A DNA stretch of 64,000 nucleotides, from NCBI GenBank assembly GCA_951802195.1, contig OX637630.1, positions 806,001-870,000 on the forward strand, given 5' to 3'. Both the position numbers and the translations under genes were made by a program. Source of the DNA: Tausonia pullulans (Eukaryota; Basidiomycota; Tremellomycetes; Cystofilobasidiales; Mrakiaceae). The notes beneath the pieces are model-generated. The model saw only the letters and a list, made by a program, of their open reading frames with translations, did not search any database and was not told where the DNA came from. This document shows positions 21,876 to 33,700 of this stretch, one piece after another; positions within the stretch are counted from its first letter, which is position 1; every line of letters begins with the position of its first letter.

Positions 21876-24142
21876 ATGCTCCTCCTACCTCAGGCCACCG
21901 CCGCACTAGCTCTCGCTGGGGCTGCTGCCGCTGCTCAACAATCGCTTTACACCCAGCTAGCTGATCAGCAACCCCAGGCTGTCTTCTCTCGGCCGGGACC
22001 GGCTCCCGCCGATGCTCTCGTCGATGCACTTGGACGGCAAACGTACGAGGGCTACGAGGTTGTCCGGGTCGCTGTGTCGAGCATGGAGGAAAGGATGAAA
22101 CTCGTCAGGCTAGGAGAGGTATGTCCCTCTCGCTCTGTTAGGAATAGGATGAGCCTATCTCGCCCTTCACTTTGGCCTGACCGAAGCCATCATGCATGCC
22201 CCCTCCCTTACTGATTCCATCTCGGACACTCTCTCTGATATTACCAGTCCCTTAACCTCGACATCTGGGCCCACCATGTCTCTCCTCCCTCCGTCGATAT
22301 CCTCCTCCCTCCCGAACTCGCAAAGCAGACCACTTCTTCCTCTTCCCTTGTAGACACGCCCTTCGCGGGCTTCTCGCTCGCGTCCTTCATCCCCTCGCTC
22401 CCTGAGCTTATCTCCGAGACGTACTCCGTGGCCGGACACACTCTCGCGGCTACGACCTCGTCCCACGCCTCGGTTGCCGCCCTCGAGGCCGCCCTTGTCG
22501 AGGCCGCAAAGGCCACGGCCTCCTCCGGCGTTGAGACTCAGACGAATGGCACGATCCCATTGACGTCAACATTTCACGCTGTTTACCATCCGTACGACGG
22601 ACCCGAAGGATCCATCAAAGCGTTCATGCTCGACCTTAAGTTGGCCTGGCCGGACCTCGTTGAGATCTTTGCACTCGGCACGTCGAGCGAGGGGAGAACG
22701 ATCTGGGCGATGCGCGTGGGCGTCGCACCGCCTCCGCCGGAGAAGAAGCCGGGAGGAGGCAAGGACAGGAAGAAGAAGAAGAAGCACGGCAAAAAGGGAG
22801 GGAAGAAGGCTAGCTCGGACCAGGAGGACGAGAAGGACGCCAGCGATGACGTCGATGGGGACGACGACGCAACAGTTTTCAAGAAGAAGGACAAGAAGAA
22901 GCACAAACACGGCAGGAACGGCCGCAAGAAGGAGTTTGTCGTCCAGGGTGGCCAGCATGGTCGCGAGGTGGGTCTTTCTTCAAATTCTTTTGGATGTTCA
23001 CGAGCTGACTTCTCGCACTTGATGCGCATCTTTTGCTAGTGGATCAGCCCGGCGTCGGCCATGTACTTTGCACACTACCTGCTCGCTAACTGCGAGGATT
23101 CCAAGATCCGGCACCTGCTCGAGCACCTCGACTTTACCTTTATCCCCGTCGTTAATGTCGTACGTGAATGTCTTGCTCTCGTGTCTTGCGTTGGATCCTT
23201 CGATTGATCTCCTGTGGTCTGTCTTCTTCTTTTCCCGCAGGACGGATACGAATACGTGAGTATTCCTCTAGCCTGCCATATAGCCTGTACTGAGTTGACC
23301 CTGCCCGAATTCCAGACGCACAAAACCTCCCGCCTCTGGCGCAAGACTCGCATGGACACTGGCTCCACGGACGGCTGCCGCGGCATTGACCCAAACCGCA
23401 ACTGGGGCTACAAGTGGACCGACCTCGCCCCGGGAGTCTCCGCCTCAGACGACGATGCACTCAAATCGAGCCAGTGTTCGGAGAGCTACCCCGGCAAGGT
23501 ACGCTACGTCGTTCCTCAGAGGCAAGTGGTCTTGGAGGATGCTGACTTACAACCTTTTTCAGTTCGCGTTCGAGGCCCCCGAGGTCGCCGCTGTCGCCAA
23601 ATATCTGAAGTCGCAGGAGATTATTGCCTTCATTGACGTTCACTCCTGTTTGTCACCGCCTGCCTGGTTTCTTCTATCTTTTATATCGCTATCGCTTACA
23701 CTGCTTCGACGACTCTAGACGGACAGCTACTCATGTTCCCCTTCTCTTACTCATGTGACCACTTTCCTCCCGACGCCGAGGACCTCTCAGAAGCCCTCGC
23801 TGGCGCCACCAAAGCCCTTAAAGCCCAACACGGGACGGAATACCAGACGGGCGAGGTCTGCGAGCTCGTTTTCCGCGCGGCGGGTGACTCGGTTGACTGG
23901 GCGTACGGCGAGGAGGACATCAAGTGGAGCTTCTCGATGGAGCTGCCGGACACGGGGACCTACGGCTTTCTCATGCCGCCGAGGTCAATCCGGCCGACAG
24001 CCGAGGAGACGACGGCGGCTCTCGAGTACCTCGCGCTCTTTGTTGTCCGGGTCAGTGTCTTGTTTCTACCGCGAGTGTCTGTATCCCGCTAACACTTCCT
24101 TCCTTGGCTCTGCAGAAGGAGAACGGGTTCAACAAGATGTAG
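21876..24142 (+). CDS. Secreted/vacuolar M14 zinc metallocarboxypeptidase with Lys-rich insert, 574 aa
   Basis: Exons 21876-22118, 22248-22967, 23040-23159, 23241-23255, 23316-23498, 23563-23647, 23719-24050 and 24116-24142. Residues 1-20 are a signal peptide. A propeptide-like region follows (YEGYEVVRVAV, then LDIWAHH). The M14 core starts at about 180 (FHAVYHPYDG). Zinc ligands are visible in GGQHGREW (His and Glu of HxxE, split by an intron) and in IDVHSYG. The substrate-anchoring DPNRNWGY is present. The catalytic Glu is kept in ELPDTGTYGF, unlike yeast Ecm14, which lost it. It should therefore be an active carboxypeptidase of the A/B class, cutting C-terminal residues in the vacuole or outside the cell. 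Oddity: about 70 residues (about 240-310) rich in Lys, Asp and His interrupt the core just before the HxxE motif. Exon 4 is only 15 nt. Confidence 0.87.
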
Positions 24143-24943
24143 CTTCTATTCTCCTATCCTTTGGCTCTCTCTCCGATTTGGTGAAGTTATGAGCGTTACG
24201 CAAGGAGAAGAGCACAGAGCGAGCATAGATCAGTGTGATGTCCCTTGATCGTCCTCCAGCCAGAAACCTTCGGGGTTTCTCGGCCAAAGTCCATCCGGAT
24301 GACGCATCACTGGTCTTTGTCAGAGGTGGGGAACGAGTGGAGAAGCAGACGGTCCCTGAAAGGGCGAGCTCAAGCTAAAGTGGCCGTCGAAGTCCTGGAC
24401 GAAGGCCGTGAGAAGCCGCGATCAGCACGAATATACGCGACGTAAACAGGCGGCCGGAATGTCTCTGCTTGATCTCCCGCTAGCTAATTGGTGAGGTGTG
24501 AAATTGAATAACTTAAATCCAATACTCAAAGACGACCTCTATGTACATGGCTCTGTGAGAGCGATATCGCAAGCTCCATACTGCCCGCTTCACCCACCTG
24601 AGAGGGTCTCTATTGATCCCGCGCCGCGCGCGCAGCCGCCCCCTCCGCCCACTCGGCAATTCGGGAAGCGGGCCGGCCGAGGATCGCTTGGACCAAGGGG
24701 GAGGTTCAAAGGAGGAGAGGAATGAGGGCCTCCTTCCCATCCCATTCCATCCTAACGCTACCTCTCATTACCACTATCATCTGAACCACTGCCCCATCTC
24801 CTGCTTCCTCCTTCCCCTCCAACTCTGAATCGCCCCAGGAGCGCTCAGCTCATCGATCCCATCACCCGCCGTGATATATCCCTTCGCTCGTCAAACCAAC
24901 CAACCAACCATTCAACCCCACCTACTTCATCCTCATCCATCCA
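24143..24943. other. Intergenic between carboxypeptidase and ligase genes
   Basis: 801 bp with no supported gene. A small inverted repeat at 24262-24280 could form a 7-bp hairpin with a 5-nt loop in the 3' UTR. The last 250 bp is CT-rich and should be the ligase promoter, with a (CAAC)n-like stretch just before the start. Confidence 0.5.
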
Positions 24944-27289
24944 ATGTCCCTCACACCCAAGGACAAGCAGCGCATCTACAAGTCGCCGTACCCTAGGATC
25001 CCGATCCCTGACGTCGACCTTTACAGTTACCTCTTCGAAGACCCGACGTGGCGAACCTCGGACGACGCTATTCTCCTCGCCGATTCAAGGACCGGGGCGT
25101 CCTGGAGCCAGCGTGACCTTAAGTCGCTTGCACTCCGTCTCGGAACAGGGCTCTCCCGGCTCTGGCGAGGGGATGCCCTCGCCGGCTCCAAGGACAGCGG
25201 TCGGGGACCTTCCCCAATGCTGCCTTCCTACCCAACGCCGGAGGGCGTGACGTACTCGGTTGAGGAGCAGAAAGTCTCGCTCATGCTGTTCTCGTACAAT
25301 TCGCCGTCGTTCGTGCATGCGATGCTCGGCGCCCTTGCCTCCACCGAGGGAATCATCCTTACGCTGGCAAACTCGTCGTACCAGCCGAGCGAGCTTCGGC
25401 ACCAGCTTAGGGACGCCCGTGCCGGAGTTGTCTTCGTTCACCCGGAGCTGCTGTCAACACTCGAGGAGGCCCTTAGGGGCGATGGCAATGCCGACCCGTC
25501 GTGGCGCGAGAGAGTCTTCATACTTGACGAGGACACGGGAACGGGGCTTCGGGGTGGATACAGGCACTATGGCTCCCTTCGCGAACAAGGCGAGACTCAG
25601 CGCGATCAGTCAAAGAAGCCCCACCCGGACGACGTCTTTGTGCTCTGCTACAGCTCAGGCACGGTGAGCCTTGACTATTCTCCTCACGAGATTTTTTCTT
25701 TCTTCATGAAGCCTTTATGTTTGCACCAGACTGGACTCAGCAAGGGAGTCGCCACGACCCATCGCAACAGTGAGCTCACGCACTTTTGATAATCCTCGAG
25801 CCTGACAAGGAATATGGGGATTGATGTCTCATTGACCATACTTTCTTATGCAGTGATCACGGTTGTCGCTATGTCGTACTCCAAGTGGCCGGACATGAAG
25901 CAAGGCAGTGACTCAATGCTTCATTTCTTGCCGATGTACCACAGTGAGATGATTTACTGAAGTCCATTACATTCTGGCACATCGCTGACGGGCATTGTTC
26001 TGCAGTCTTTGGTCTCTCCAAGTGAGCCATCCCCTCTCTTGTCATCGAGACTGCCCATCTCTGACCCCACTCGTCCTCTCGCAGCATTTGGATTGCGATC
26101 CGTCTTCAGATTCGTGGTGTCTCACTTGAGCGCTTCGAGCCAGAAAAGTGGGGAGCTGTGAGTTTGTCTACTTACGCTTGCTTCTGCCCTTCGTGCGCTC
26201 AGCCGAGATCACTGTTTCTCTTTTCAGGCGATCGAGCGGTTTAAGATATCCTTCACGACCGTCGTCCCGCCTGTCATGGTCATCCTCAGCCATGGAGAGC
26301 TCGCCAAGAAGTACGATTTCTCTAGCCTGCGGTGGATCATCAGTGGTGCTGGTGAGTTACTGGCCGCGTCTTCAATTCCTTTGCTTTGAGTCTGATGGAA
26401 CTGTCCGGCTCGACAGCTCCTCTTGGCAAAGAGCTCATGGCCAAGACGCAAAAGCTTTACCCCAAACTTGCCCTCCTCCAGGGCTACGGTCAGTCCATGC
26501 AACGCAGTTCTCTTTCCCTCTGCTTTCTTCTAATTCGTGCTTTTTGCTCGATCCAGGCCTCACTGAGACCTCCCCAATCACGCACATTACCCCTCTCGAC
26601 ATACCTCATTCTAAGGATGGCTCGATCGGTGTCCTCCTCTCCAACGTCGAAGCCCGGCTCATCGACGACGAAGGCAACGAAGTGCCACTCGGCGAGCGCG
26701 GAGAGCTCTGGATGCGCTGCACGTCCGTCATGAAGGGCTACTGGCGGAACCCAAAGGCAACCAATGAGAGCATCGACAGCGAGGGATGGTTTAAGACGGG
26801 CGACGTTGCGATCATCGACAAGGATTCGTACACCTAGTGAGTGAGAGTGAATTCTGTGTCACGACGCTTGCCTACTGATCGACTAACATTCTATTCAGCA
26901 TTGTCGACCGGAAGAAGGAGCTCATCAAGTACAAAGGCTTCCAGGTCCCGCCCGCCGAGCTCGAGGCGCTTCTGCTCGCGCACCCGGACGTCAACGATGT
27001 CGCCGTCATTGGCGTCTATGACGATGACAAGGCGACCGAGGTTCCCCGGGCGTATGTAGTCGCTGCTGGAGGCCAGAATGTGACATCGCTGGAGGGCAAG
27101 AAGCTCGCCCAGGGGATCATTGACTGGGTCGCCGGAAGGGTATCCAACCATAAGCAGCTTAGGGGTGGTGTTGTCCTCGTTGACACGATCCCCAAGAGCC
27201 CAGCGGGCAAAATTTTGCGTAGGCAGCTTCGGGATCTCGCTTCGAAGGAGGCGAAGAAGGCGAGCGCCGGGGTTCCCTCCAAGCTCTAA
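24944..27289 (+). CDS. 4-coumarate-CoA-ligase-like acyl-CoA synthetase with peroxisomal SKL tail, 601 aa
   Basis: Exons 24944-25663, 25730-25769, 25854-25943, 26006-26021, 26085-26157, 26228-26351, 26417-26488, 26557-26836 and 26899-27289. ANL-superfamily motifs run in order: the P-loop YSSGTTGLSKGVATTHRN (about 234-251, spanning intron 1), LQGYGLTETSP, GELWMRC, the Asp of GWFKTGDVA, the hinge DRKKELIKYKGFQVPPAELE and the C-terminal Lys of KSPAGKILRR. The enzyme should adenylate a carboxylic acid and transfer it to CoA. In fungi this 4CL-like group acts on medium-chain or aryl acids, and the substrate cannot be read from sequence. The C-terminus is Ser-Lys-Leu, a perfect PTS1, so import into peroxisomes and a role in beta-oxidation are likely. 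A Pro/Gly-rich insertion near residues 75-105 is unusual. Exon 4 is 16 nt. Confidence 0.9.
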
Positions 27290-27583
27290 GCTCTAGTGTG
27301 TTTCTCAGCCTTCAGTCTTAGGTGTGGATTGGTCTTTGACTTGTGTAGTATGTATGTGTGCGTGCTGTTGTGTATTGCTTGTGTTACTGTGGATGAGCGC
27401 GAAATGAAAGCGGCCCTCTTGGTCGCGAGGAGACAGGCAGTCGACGCGCGAGGGGTCCTCGCCGCGACCAGACGGCCAGTCCTCTCCCTTCTCGACCTCC
27501 AACATTTCTCGACCTTCCTCCCTTCCCTCCCTGGCTGGCCGACTATTCCTCACCGTAGACGGTTTCAAACACCTCGTCTCCCC

Positions 27584-30469
27584 ATGCTCGGACTCCCTCT
27601 TCTTGCGGCCGTCCTCATTGTCGCCGCTGACGGGGCTGGATCGTTCCAGGTCGTCGCTGACGTCGCCGACGTTGCGCCCGAGAAGCGTGAGCGCCATCCC
27701 CTCCCCTCACCAGGAGAAGTTCTCTCCTCTATCTTGTTGTGAGGTAGACTAACCCACGCTCCTCCTCTCACAGAACTTCACGGCCGCTTCATCCACATCA
27801 CCGATATTCATCCCGACCCTTACTTCTTCCCAGGCTCGCCAATCGCCGAGTCCTGTCACGATCATCCGGCGAATGGCGGCGATGGCGACGACGACGGAGG
27901 AGGAGGAGGAGGCCACCAGAAGCAGAAGAAGAAGAAACACTGGCATCGAAAGGGTCTGGCTACCGAGTTCGGCGTTGGTCCGAGGTGCGTTCGCCCGTCC
28001 TTGCTCAGGTTTCTCGCTCGCCTTGCCCGGGTTCAAGCGGGTCAGTCCTGACAGATTTCTCGATATCTTTCAGTGAATGCGACTCCCCGCTCTCGCTTAT
28101 GAATGTCACGTTCGACTTCCTCGAGCGGGAATGGGCGGACAAGGTCGACTTCGTTATCTGTGAGTCGCTGAGGCAGGCAGGCAGGCGAGATCGACCGGCG
28201 TCGTCCGCGCTTCTTTGGTGGCTCCCTTCTCAGGGCTAAATGACTTGCACGCGGTCTTCCTTCCTCGTTCTTACTCATTCAGGGACCGGCGACAACGCCA
28301 GGTGAGAATCACACTTTTCGATAAATCTCAGAGGAAGGGCAAACGCTGACAGGAGTCGCTGCTGCCGAATAACTCGCCTCGCGTCTGTCTTGTGTACCTC
28401 TGTCTGCATGAAGGCATGACATCGACCGCGCCTACCCACGGACGCCGCAGGAGATCTATAAGCTCAATCGGATGGTCTCGGACCGGATGTATGATGTTTT
28501 CCGCTCTCGAGGCGTCGCCGTTGTGCCTTCGCTCGGCAATAACGACGTGAGTCGTGTTGTCCGTACATCGCCGCCCTCGTCAGCTCACACCGTGTCGATC
28601 CAGATTTGGCCGCACAACATTCTCTACCCTGGTCCGAACGGGATCACCAACGAGTTCCTCGAGTGCGTCTGTACTTGCATTGCTGCTGTCGTCCCTTGTT
28701 ATGCCCTTGACTCAATTGTCCATCCCCCTCTCAGCATTTGGCACAAATGGATTCCCTCGGAGCAACAGCACGTCTTCCAACGAGGTACTTGCTTTTCAGT
28801 CCCTTTGGCTGCTGCGGTCCTCACCCTCTGACAACTTCATTCCCGATCAGGCGCTTACTTCACCTCCGAGGTCGTCTCCAACAAGCTTGCTGTCATCTCG
28901 CTAAACACGCTCTACTGGTACGACAGCAATAAGGCCGTCGACGGCTGCGGGTTTGACTCGCAGGAGCCCGGAGCACTTGAGATGGACTGGCTCGATGTTC
29001 AGCTCGAGATGTACCGCGCGCGGGGGATGCAGGTCTGGCTGAGCGGACATGTTCCGCCATCGCCGGGCAACTACTTTCCGGACTGTGTGAGTGGCTCGAA
29101 GTCATCAGCGAGATAAATGAAGAAGAACTGACGCTCAGACGGGTGGCAGTGGTACCGTTACGGAGAGATCTCGCTGCGTTACCAGGACACGATCGTTGGG
29201 GCGACTTTTGGCCACATGGTGAGCGCCTCGAATGCAGATTGCCTGTCGCTCGAGATGCTTATTCTCTACCTGCGCAGAACGTCGACCACTTCTTCTTCAT
29301 TAGTGAGCCAAGCGCCTTCCGCGTACCTCGCCCCGCAGATCCATCGAGCTGAACCCCCTTCCCCTTCATGCAGACTCGGCTGCCCTTGCCAAATATAAAC
29401 AGACGGAAGATACCCCTCATACATCCTTCACCAACTTTACACACGACTTTGAAGCCACCGACATCAATATGGGCATTCTTAAGTCTCGGACTCGCTCTGG
29501 CACACTTCAGGGAGATCTCCTCCATGACTACCACGCTCTGCCGAAGGGTGAGAAGATCGACTACGATGATTACACCCTCATCAATGTCTCGCCAAGTATC
29601 GTCCCGACGTACTACCCAGGCGTTAGGATCTTTACGTGTGTACCGTGTCCTGATACTCTCAAGACTTCACCAGCTAAACAAATCTCCTGCTCTCTCTCTC
29701 TCATGCAGGTACAACGTCACGGGCGAAACTTATAGGCCGGATCCGAACGATAGTGAGCCCACACGATGTCCTTCTCATAATGCCCGCAAGATCACTTACT
29801 CCTCTTCCCCTCGAAGGCGAGGAGCTTAAGAAGAAGAAGAAAAAGAAGAAGGGCCCTAAGAAGGGCCACGCGCCCGGGGACAAGTGGTGTCGTCGGCACA
29901 AGAACCGCAACAAACCCATCTGTCAACCCGAGATCCCTCGGCACGCGGATGAGGGCTCGCCAAGTCGGACGAACGGCTGGGGTACGCCGCTCGGTTATGC
30001 CCAAGTGGGTTGGATATTCCTTTCTGTCCTTTGATTAGGATGAAAGCTGACTGTCACACTCCCCTGCGCCGCCAGTTCTACATGCCGGACGTGAACTCGC
30101 GCTCGCGACCTACGTGTGAGTGCGATGCGGTCCCGTTCCTCAGGCCCAATGCCAGACTGACCAACATATCCTCCTCATTCAGTCGAGCTCGAATACGTCA
30201 CCTACCCCCTCAACATCCTCCTCCCAAATCTGAATGCGACAGACGTGGAGGAGAAGGAGAGCCGAAGTCCCGTCCCAGCGCACCTCCTCCCACCCTCGCT
30301 CATTGAAGAGCCTGAGTCGGCAGCGGCGATGTACGCTCCTTATGAGCTCGCGGATCTGACGATCCCAAGCTACGTGGGCCTGGCGCGCAGACTTGTCGAC
30401 GACAAGAAGCTCTGGAAACGTTTCCTTGCGGCGATTTATGTTGGGTCCGGGGCCGAGCTCGAGGAGTAG
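27584..30469 (+). CDS. PPN1: Endopolyphosphatase (Ppn1 family), 15 exons, 603 aa
   Basis: Fifteen exons from 27584-27686 to 30183-30469, all phases consistent. An N-terminal hydrophobic segment (about 1-20) is a signal anchor or signal peptide. The calcineurin-like metallophosphatase motifs are complete: [10 protein letters not shown] (first metal Asp-x-His), WTGDNARHD, SLGNND (the GNxD/H motif), [10 protein letters not shown] and [23 protein letters not shown] and the C-terminal [10 protein letters not shown] also match the family. Ppn1 cuts long polyphosphate chains in the vacuole and is delivered through the endosomal route. Two basic stretches stand out: [13 protein letters not shown] near residue 80 and a run of eight Lys near residue 480. 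Lys-rich inserts are common in fungal Ppn1, so these are probably normal. Exon 4 is 19 nt. Confidence 0.9.
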
Positions 30470-30770
30470 GGGAAGCGATGACGGGAAGAAGGAGGGAGAG
30501 GAGGGAAGGGAAGAAGTAGTCTAATGCTTGCTGTCTATACTGTCCGTGTATTTTACCTGTATATCATTGCTCGTTTATTCTAGAGCCGACACACCTTCGT
30601 CGTTAGGGATTATCAACGCGCGCGGTCGACCAGTGATGCTTGGGCCGCCCGGCGCGAGCACGCTGTGAGACCCACGTCCTCGAGTATAAGCGGTGTCTGG
30701 CGTCCCCCCCCCCCCCCCATCACGCACGACCACGCCGCTTCATGATACCCTAGAGCCTGGTCTGCCTGTT
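30470..30770. other. Intergenic between PPN1 and VPS8, with a C15 tract
   Basis: 301 bp. It holds the PPN1 3' UTR and the VPS8 leader, and contains the C15 homopolymer at 30704-30718. Confidence 0.5.
30704..30718. repeat. C15 homopolymer upstream of VPS8
   Basis: Fifteen C on the sense strand, about 50 bases before the VPS8 start codon. Confidence 0.9.
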
Positions 30771-33700
30771 ATGCCTCTCTACCGAACACGCTCCCGCTCC
30801 TCGAATGGCACCATCAAGGCGAACGGCCGCCGATCATCGCCCTCCCCTTCGGACGAGGACGACGATGACGACGAGTGCGACGAGTTCCGCACGCCCGGGA
30901 CACCTGACGGCCTTAACGAGGGGACTTCTTACGACGACCGACTTCAGGACCTCCTCGGCGATGGTGCTGGGGCTCAGGGCGACGGGGATGACAACGGCAA
31001 CGACGACGAGGAGGAGTTCGTCTATAACGGCGTCTCTGGACGGGACGAGGAACTCGCGACGAGACGGAGGGAGTTTATTACGGGGAACCCCGAGGAGGAC
31101 GAGAAGCGATTCCTCATGACGTACTCAGAGCAGATGAGGGACATCCTGGGCGAGGAGGAGGCTAGACAGCGTGACGAGGACGCGGGAGAGGAAGAGATCG
31201 AGACCATCGAGGCGGACAGGGTCCGAGACGTGAGTCGTTATCATCGTGTTCATGGTCGAGGAAAGGGAGGAAGGAGATGCCTACACCTGATCGCCCTCCC
31301 CCGTGCCCGTCTGACGTTGATTAACCCTGGACTCTACTCGCCCCCAGGAGGAGGAAGAACGATCTGACCGCACGACGTCCACGGCCTCGCGACGACACGT
31401 CTCAACTTCGCTCTCGCCCGGGGCGGCCTCCCCTACGAGCTCGCTTCACTCGGCCTCGCACGCGACGCGTCGGCCAGCCTTCCTCCGTGAGCCTTGCCAT
31501 CTCTCCTCCCGAATTGATTGCTGCAGGCTACCCTCGCTTGAGTAGGGTAGGGCTGACACCAAGCTTTGGCTTCATGTGCAGACCCCACGGTATCGCGCTT
31601 GCGGTCTCACCTTCGACAACCTTCCGACTCCTCCATCTTCAGCTCGGGCGGCTCCCAGACCCAGAACGCCAGGACCGTCTCTTCCTCCCACTTTTCCCAG
31701 CTCTCCCGAAGCGAGTCCTTCTCCACTATTCATTCCTCCCTTGACCCCTCCGGGTCATCCTCGCGAGACCCTTCTTTCGCATCCACACCCATCGCCACGC
31801 CTGCGACCAACCCGGAGGATCCGCTCCAATATACCACGCTCAAGCGAATATCGCAGGCGCTCTACCCAACTAACAAGAGCGCGGCCAAGCTCGCCAATAT
31901 GGGCCTCGCCGCCGGGCAAGGACCCAAGCGAGACCAGACGGGCCGGCCGGTTCTGTTGGCCGTGGGAGGGCTCGTATGCGTAGGGACGGACCGCGGCTGG
32001 GTTGGCACCTGGGACTTTCGGGGCGAATGCAAAGGGTGGTACGGGAACGACAGCATCTGTGAGTACAAATCTCTGGCATCAAGTCGAAGCAGGCCGCCGA
32101 CTGACCCGAGAGCCCGCTGATTGCTTTACAGCGCGCGACGCTGGTCCCGTCACGGCTCTCTCCATCTCTCCCGATTACACCTTCATCGCTGTCGGTCATG
32201 CTGGCGGCCACATCTATCTCTACTCCCTCGCATCTCCGAATCCGAACATTCCGACGCGGACCGTCTTGCCTACGACGCTCGCTGCAGTTAACTTGGGCCG
32301 GAAGGAGGGCCATCTCGCAAACACGCGCATCCTTCATCTTGGCTTCGTCGGCAAACGGCATACGGCCATCATCAGTGGAGATGAGCGCGGCATGGCCTTC
32401 TACCACAGTCTCGGTCGCGTCCTCGGCGTCGATTCCACAGACGTTCTCCGGATTCTTGGCAGCTACCCAGATCGACCACCGTCGCCTCCTCCGACCTCGT
32501 CTCCAGCCTCCTCAAACCCTCCTCCACCACCTCCAAAGCGGAAAGCGATCACCACTCTCTTCGCTGCTGCGCCACTTCCCCTCGGCCCTAAGCCGCATCC
32601 TTCCGACGCGTATCAGCTGTCGGCCCTCCTCACTCCATCTAAGCTCGTCATTGTGGGTCTCAAGCCGTCCCCAAGAACGTGGTTCCGTCGGCTACGGGTT
32701 GGCGATGGAGGCGATACCGGGGAGCAAACGGGCTCGGCTGTTTGGCGGCCTACGGAGAGCTCGCCAAGTTTGTTTTCCACCGGCGGAGGAGGGAGAGAGG
32801 AAGACCAGAACTCGGCGAACCCTGTTCTCGCGTTCTCGTGGGGTAACGCGGTGCGATTCATCCACATCCGGGTCATCGAACCCGCTCGGGTCGAGGGCAG
32901 CCTCAAGCAGGTCGATGAGACCGACATCCGGCGGGTGGAGTTTACAGAGGGTCTTCGATGGGAGGCGGAGGGGTCCATTAGCACACTAAAATGGGTGAAC
33001 GCTCGAGTCAGTACCAAACTCCCTCTCTTTCTGGCGTCCGTCTGACGATTTGGTCTCTACTGCATCAGCACTTGCTCATCCTCACCTCGACAGCGCTCTG
33101 CATCCTTGACACTCGATCGCCAGATCGCATCGAACGGTCGCCGTTGGATGTTAGAGGCCTCGTATCGAACGACTTCTATTCGGCTCTACAAAAACGGGCA
33201 GAAGGAGGCGTCCCTGAAGTCCCCTCTCGATCTTCCGCTGGAAGCTTGAGCGCGTACAAGGGGAAGATCTTCCTTTTGGTGAGTCAAGTCAGTCCAGACC
33301 TCCTGCGACACACTAACAGCTACCTTGGCTCCCCGCAGACAAAGACCGACGTCCAGACGGCCCATCTCATATCCTGGATGGACCGCTTACTCGCTCTTAT
33401 GGAGCTCGGTGATATCCTTGGTGCAATCCGCCTTGCCACGGCGTACTACCTCGGCCTCGATCAGAGCACTGTCCTCGGCCTTCCCGAGTCCCCAGAGGAT
33501 AGGCGGGCTGTTGTTGGCGCGCGATTGAACGGGCTCCTCGCCTCCTCCCTCTGCTACGTCTTCTCCGACGACCGGATGACCGACAGTACACACGAGAGCT
33601 TTGACGGACGCGGGGTCGACCGGACTGAACTCTTCGAGGGTCTCGTCGCAGAAATTGCCAACGCGTGCCTCGCTTTGGAGGATCTTGACTATTTCTTCGA

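Noticed and set aside
29753-30034. Polylysine frame at 29817-29900 as a separate gene or sequencing artefact
   Set aside because: It is in frame with both neighbouring PPN1 exons and bounded by usable splice sites, and Lys runs are known in fungal Ppn1 proteins.
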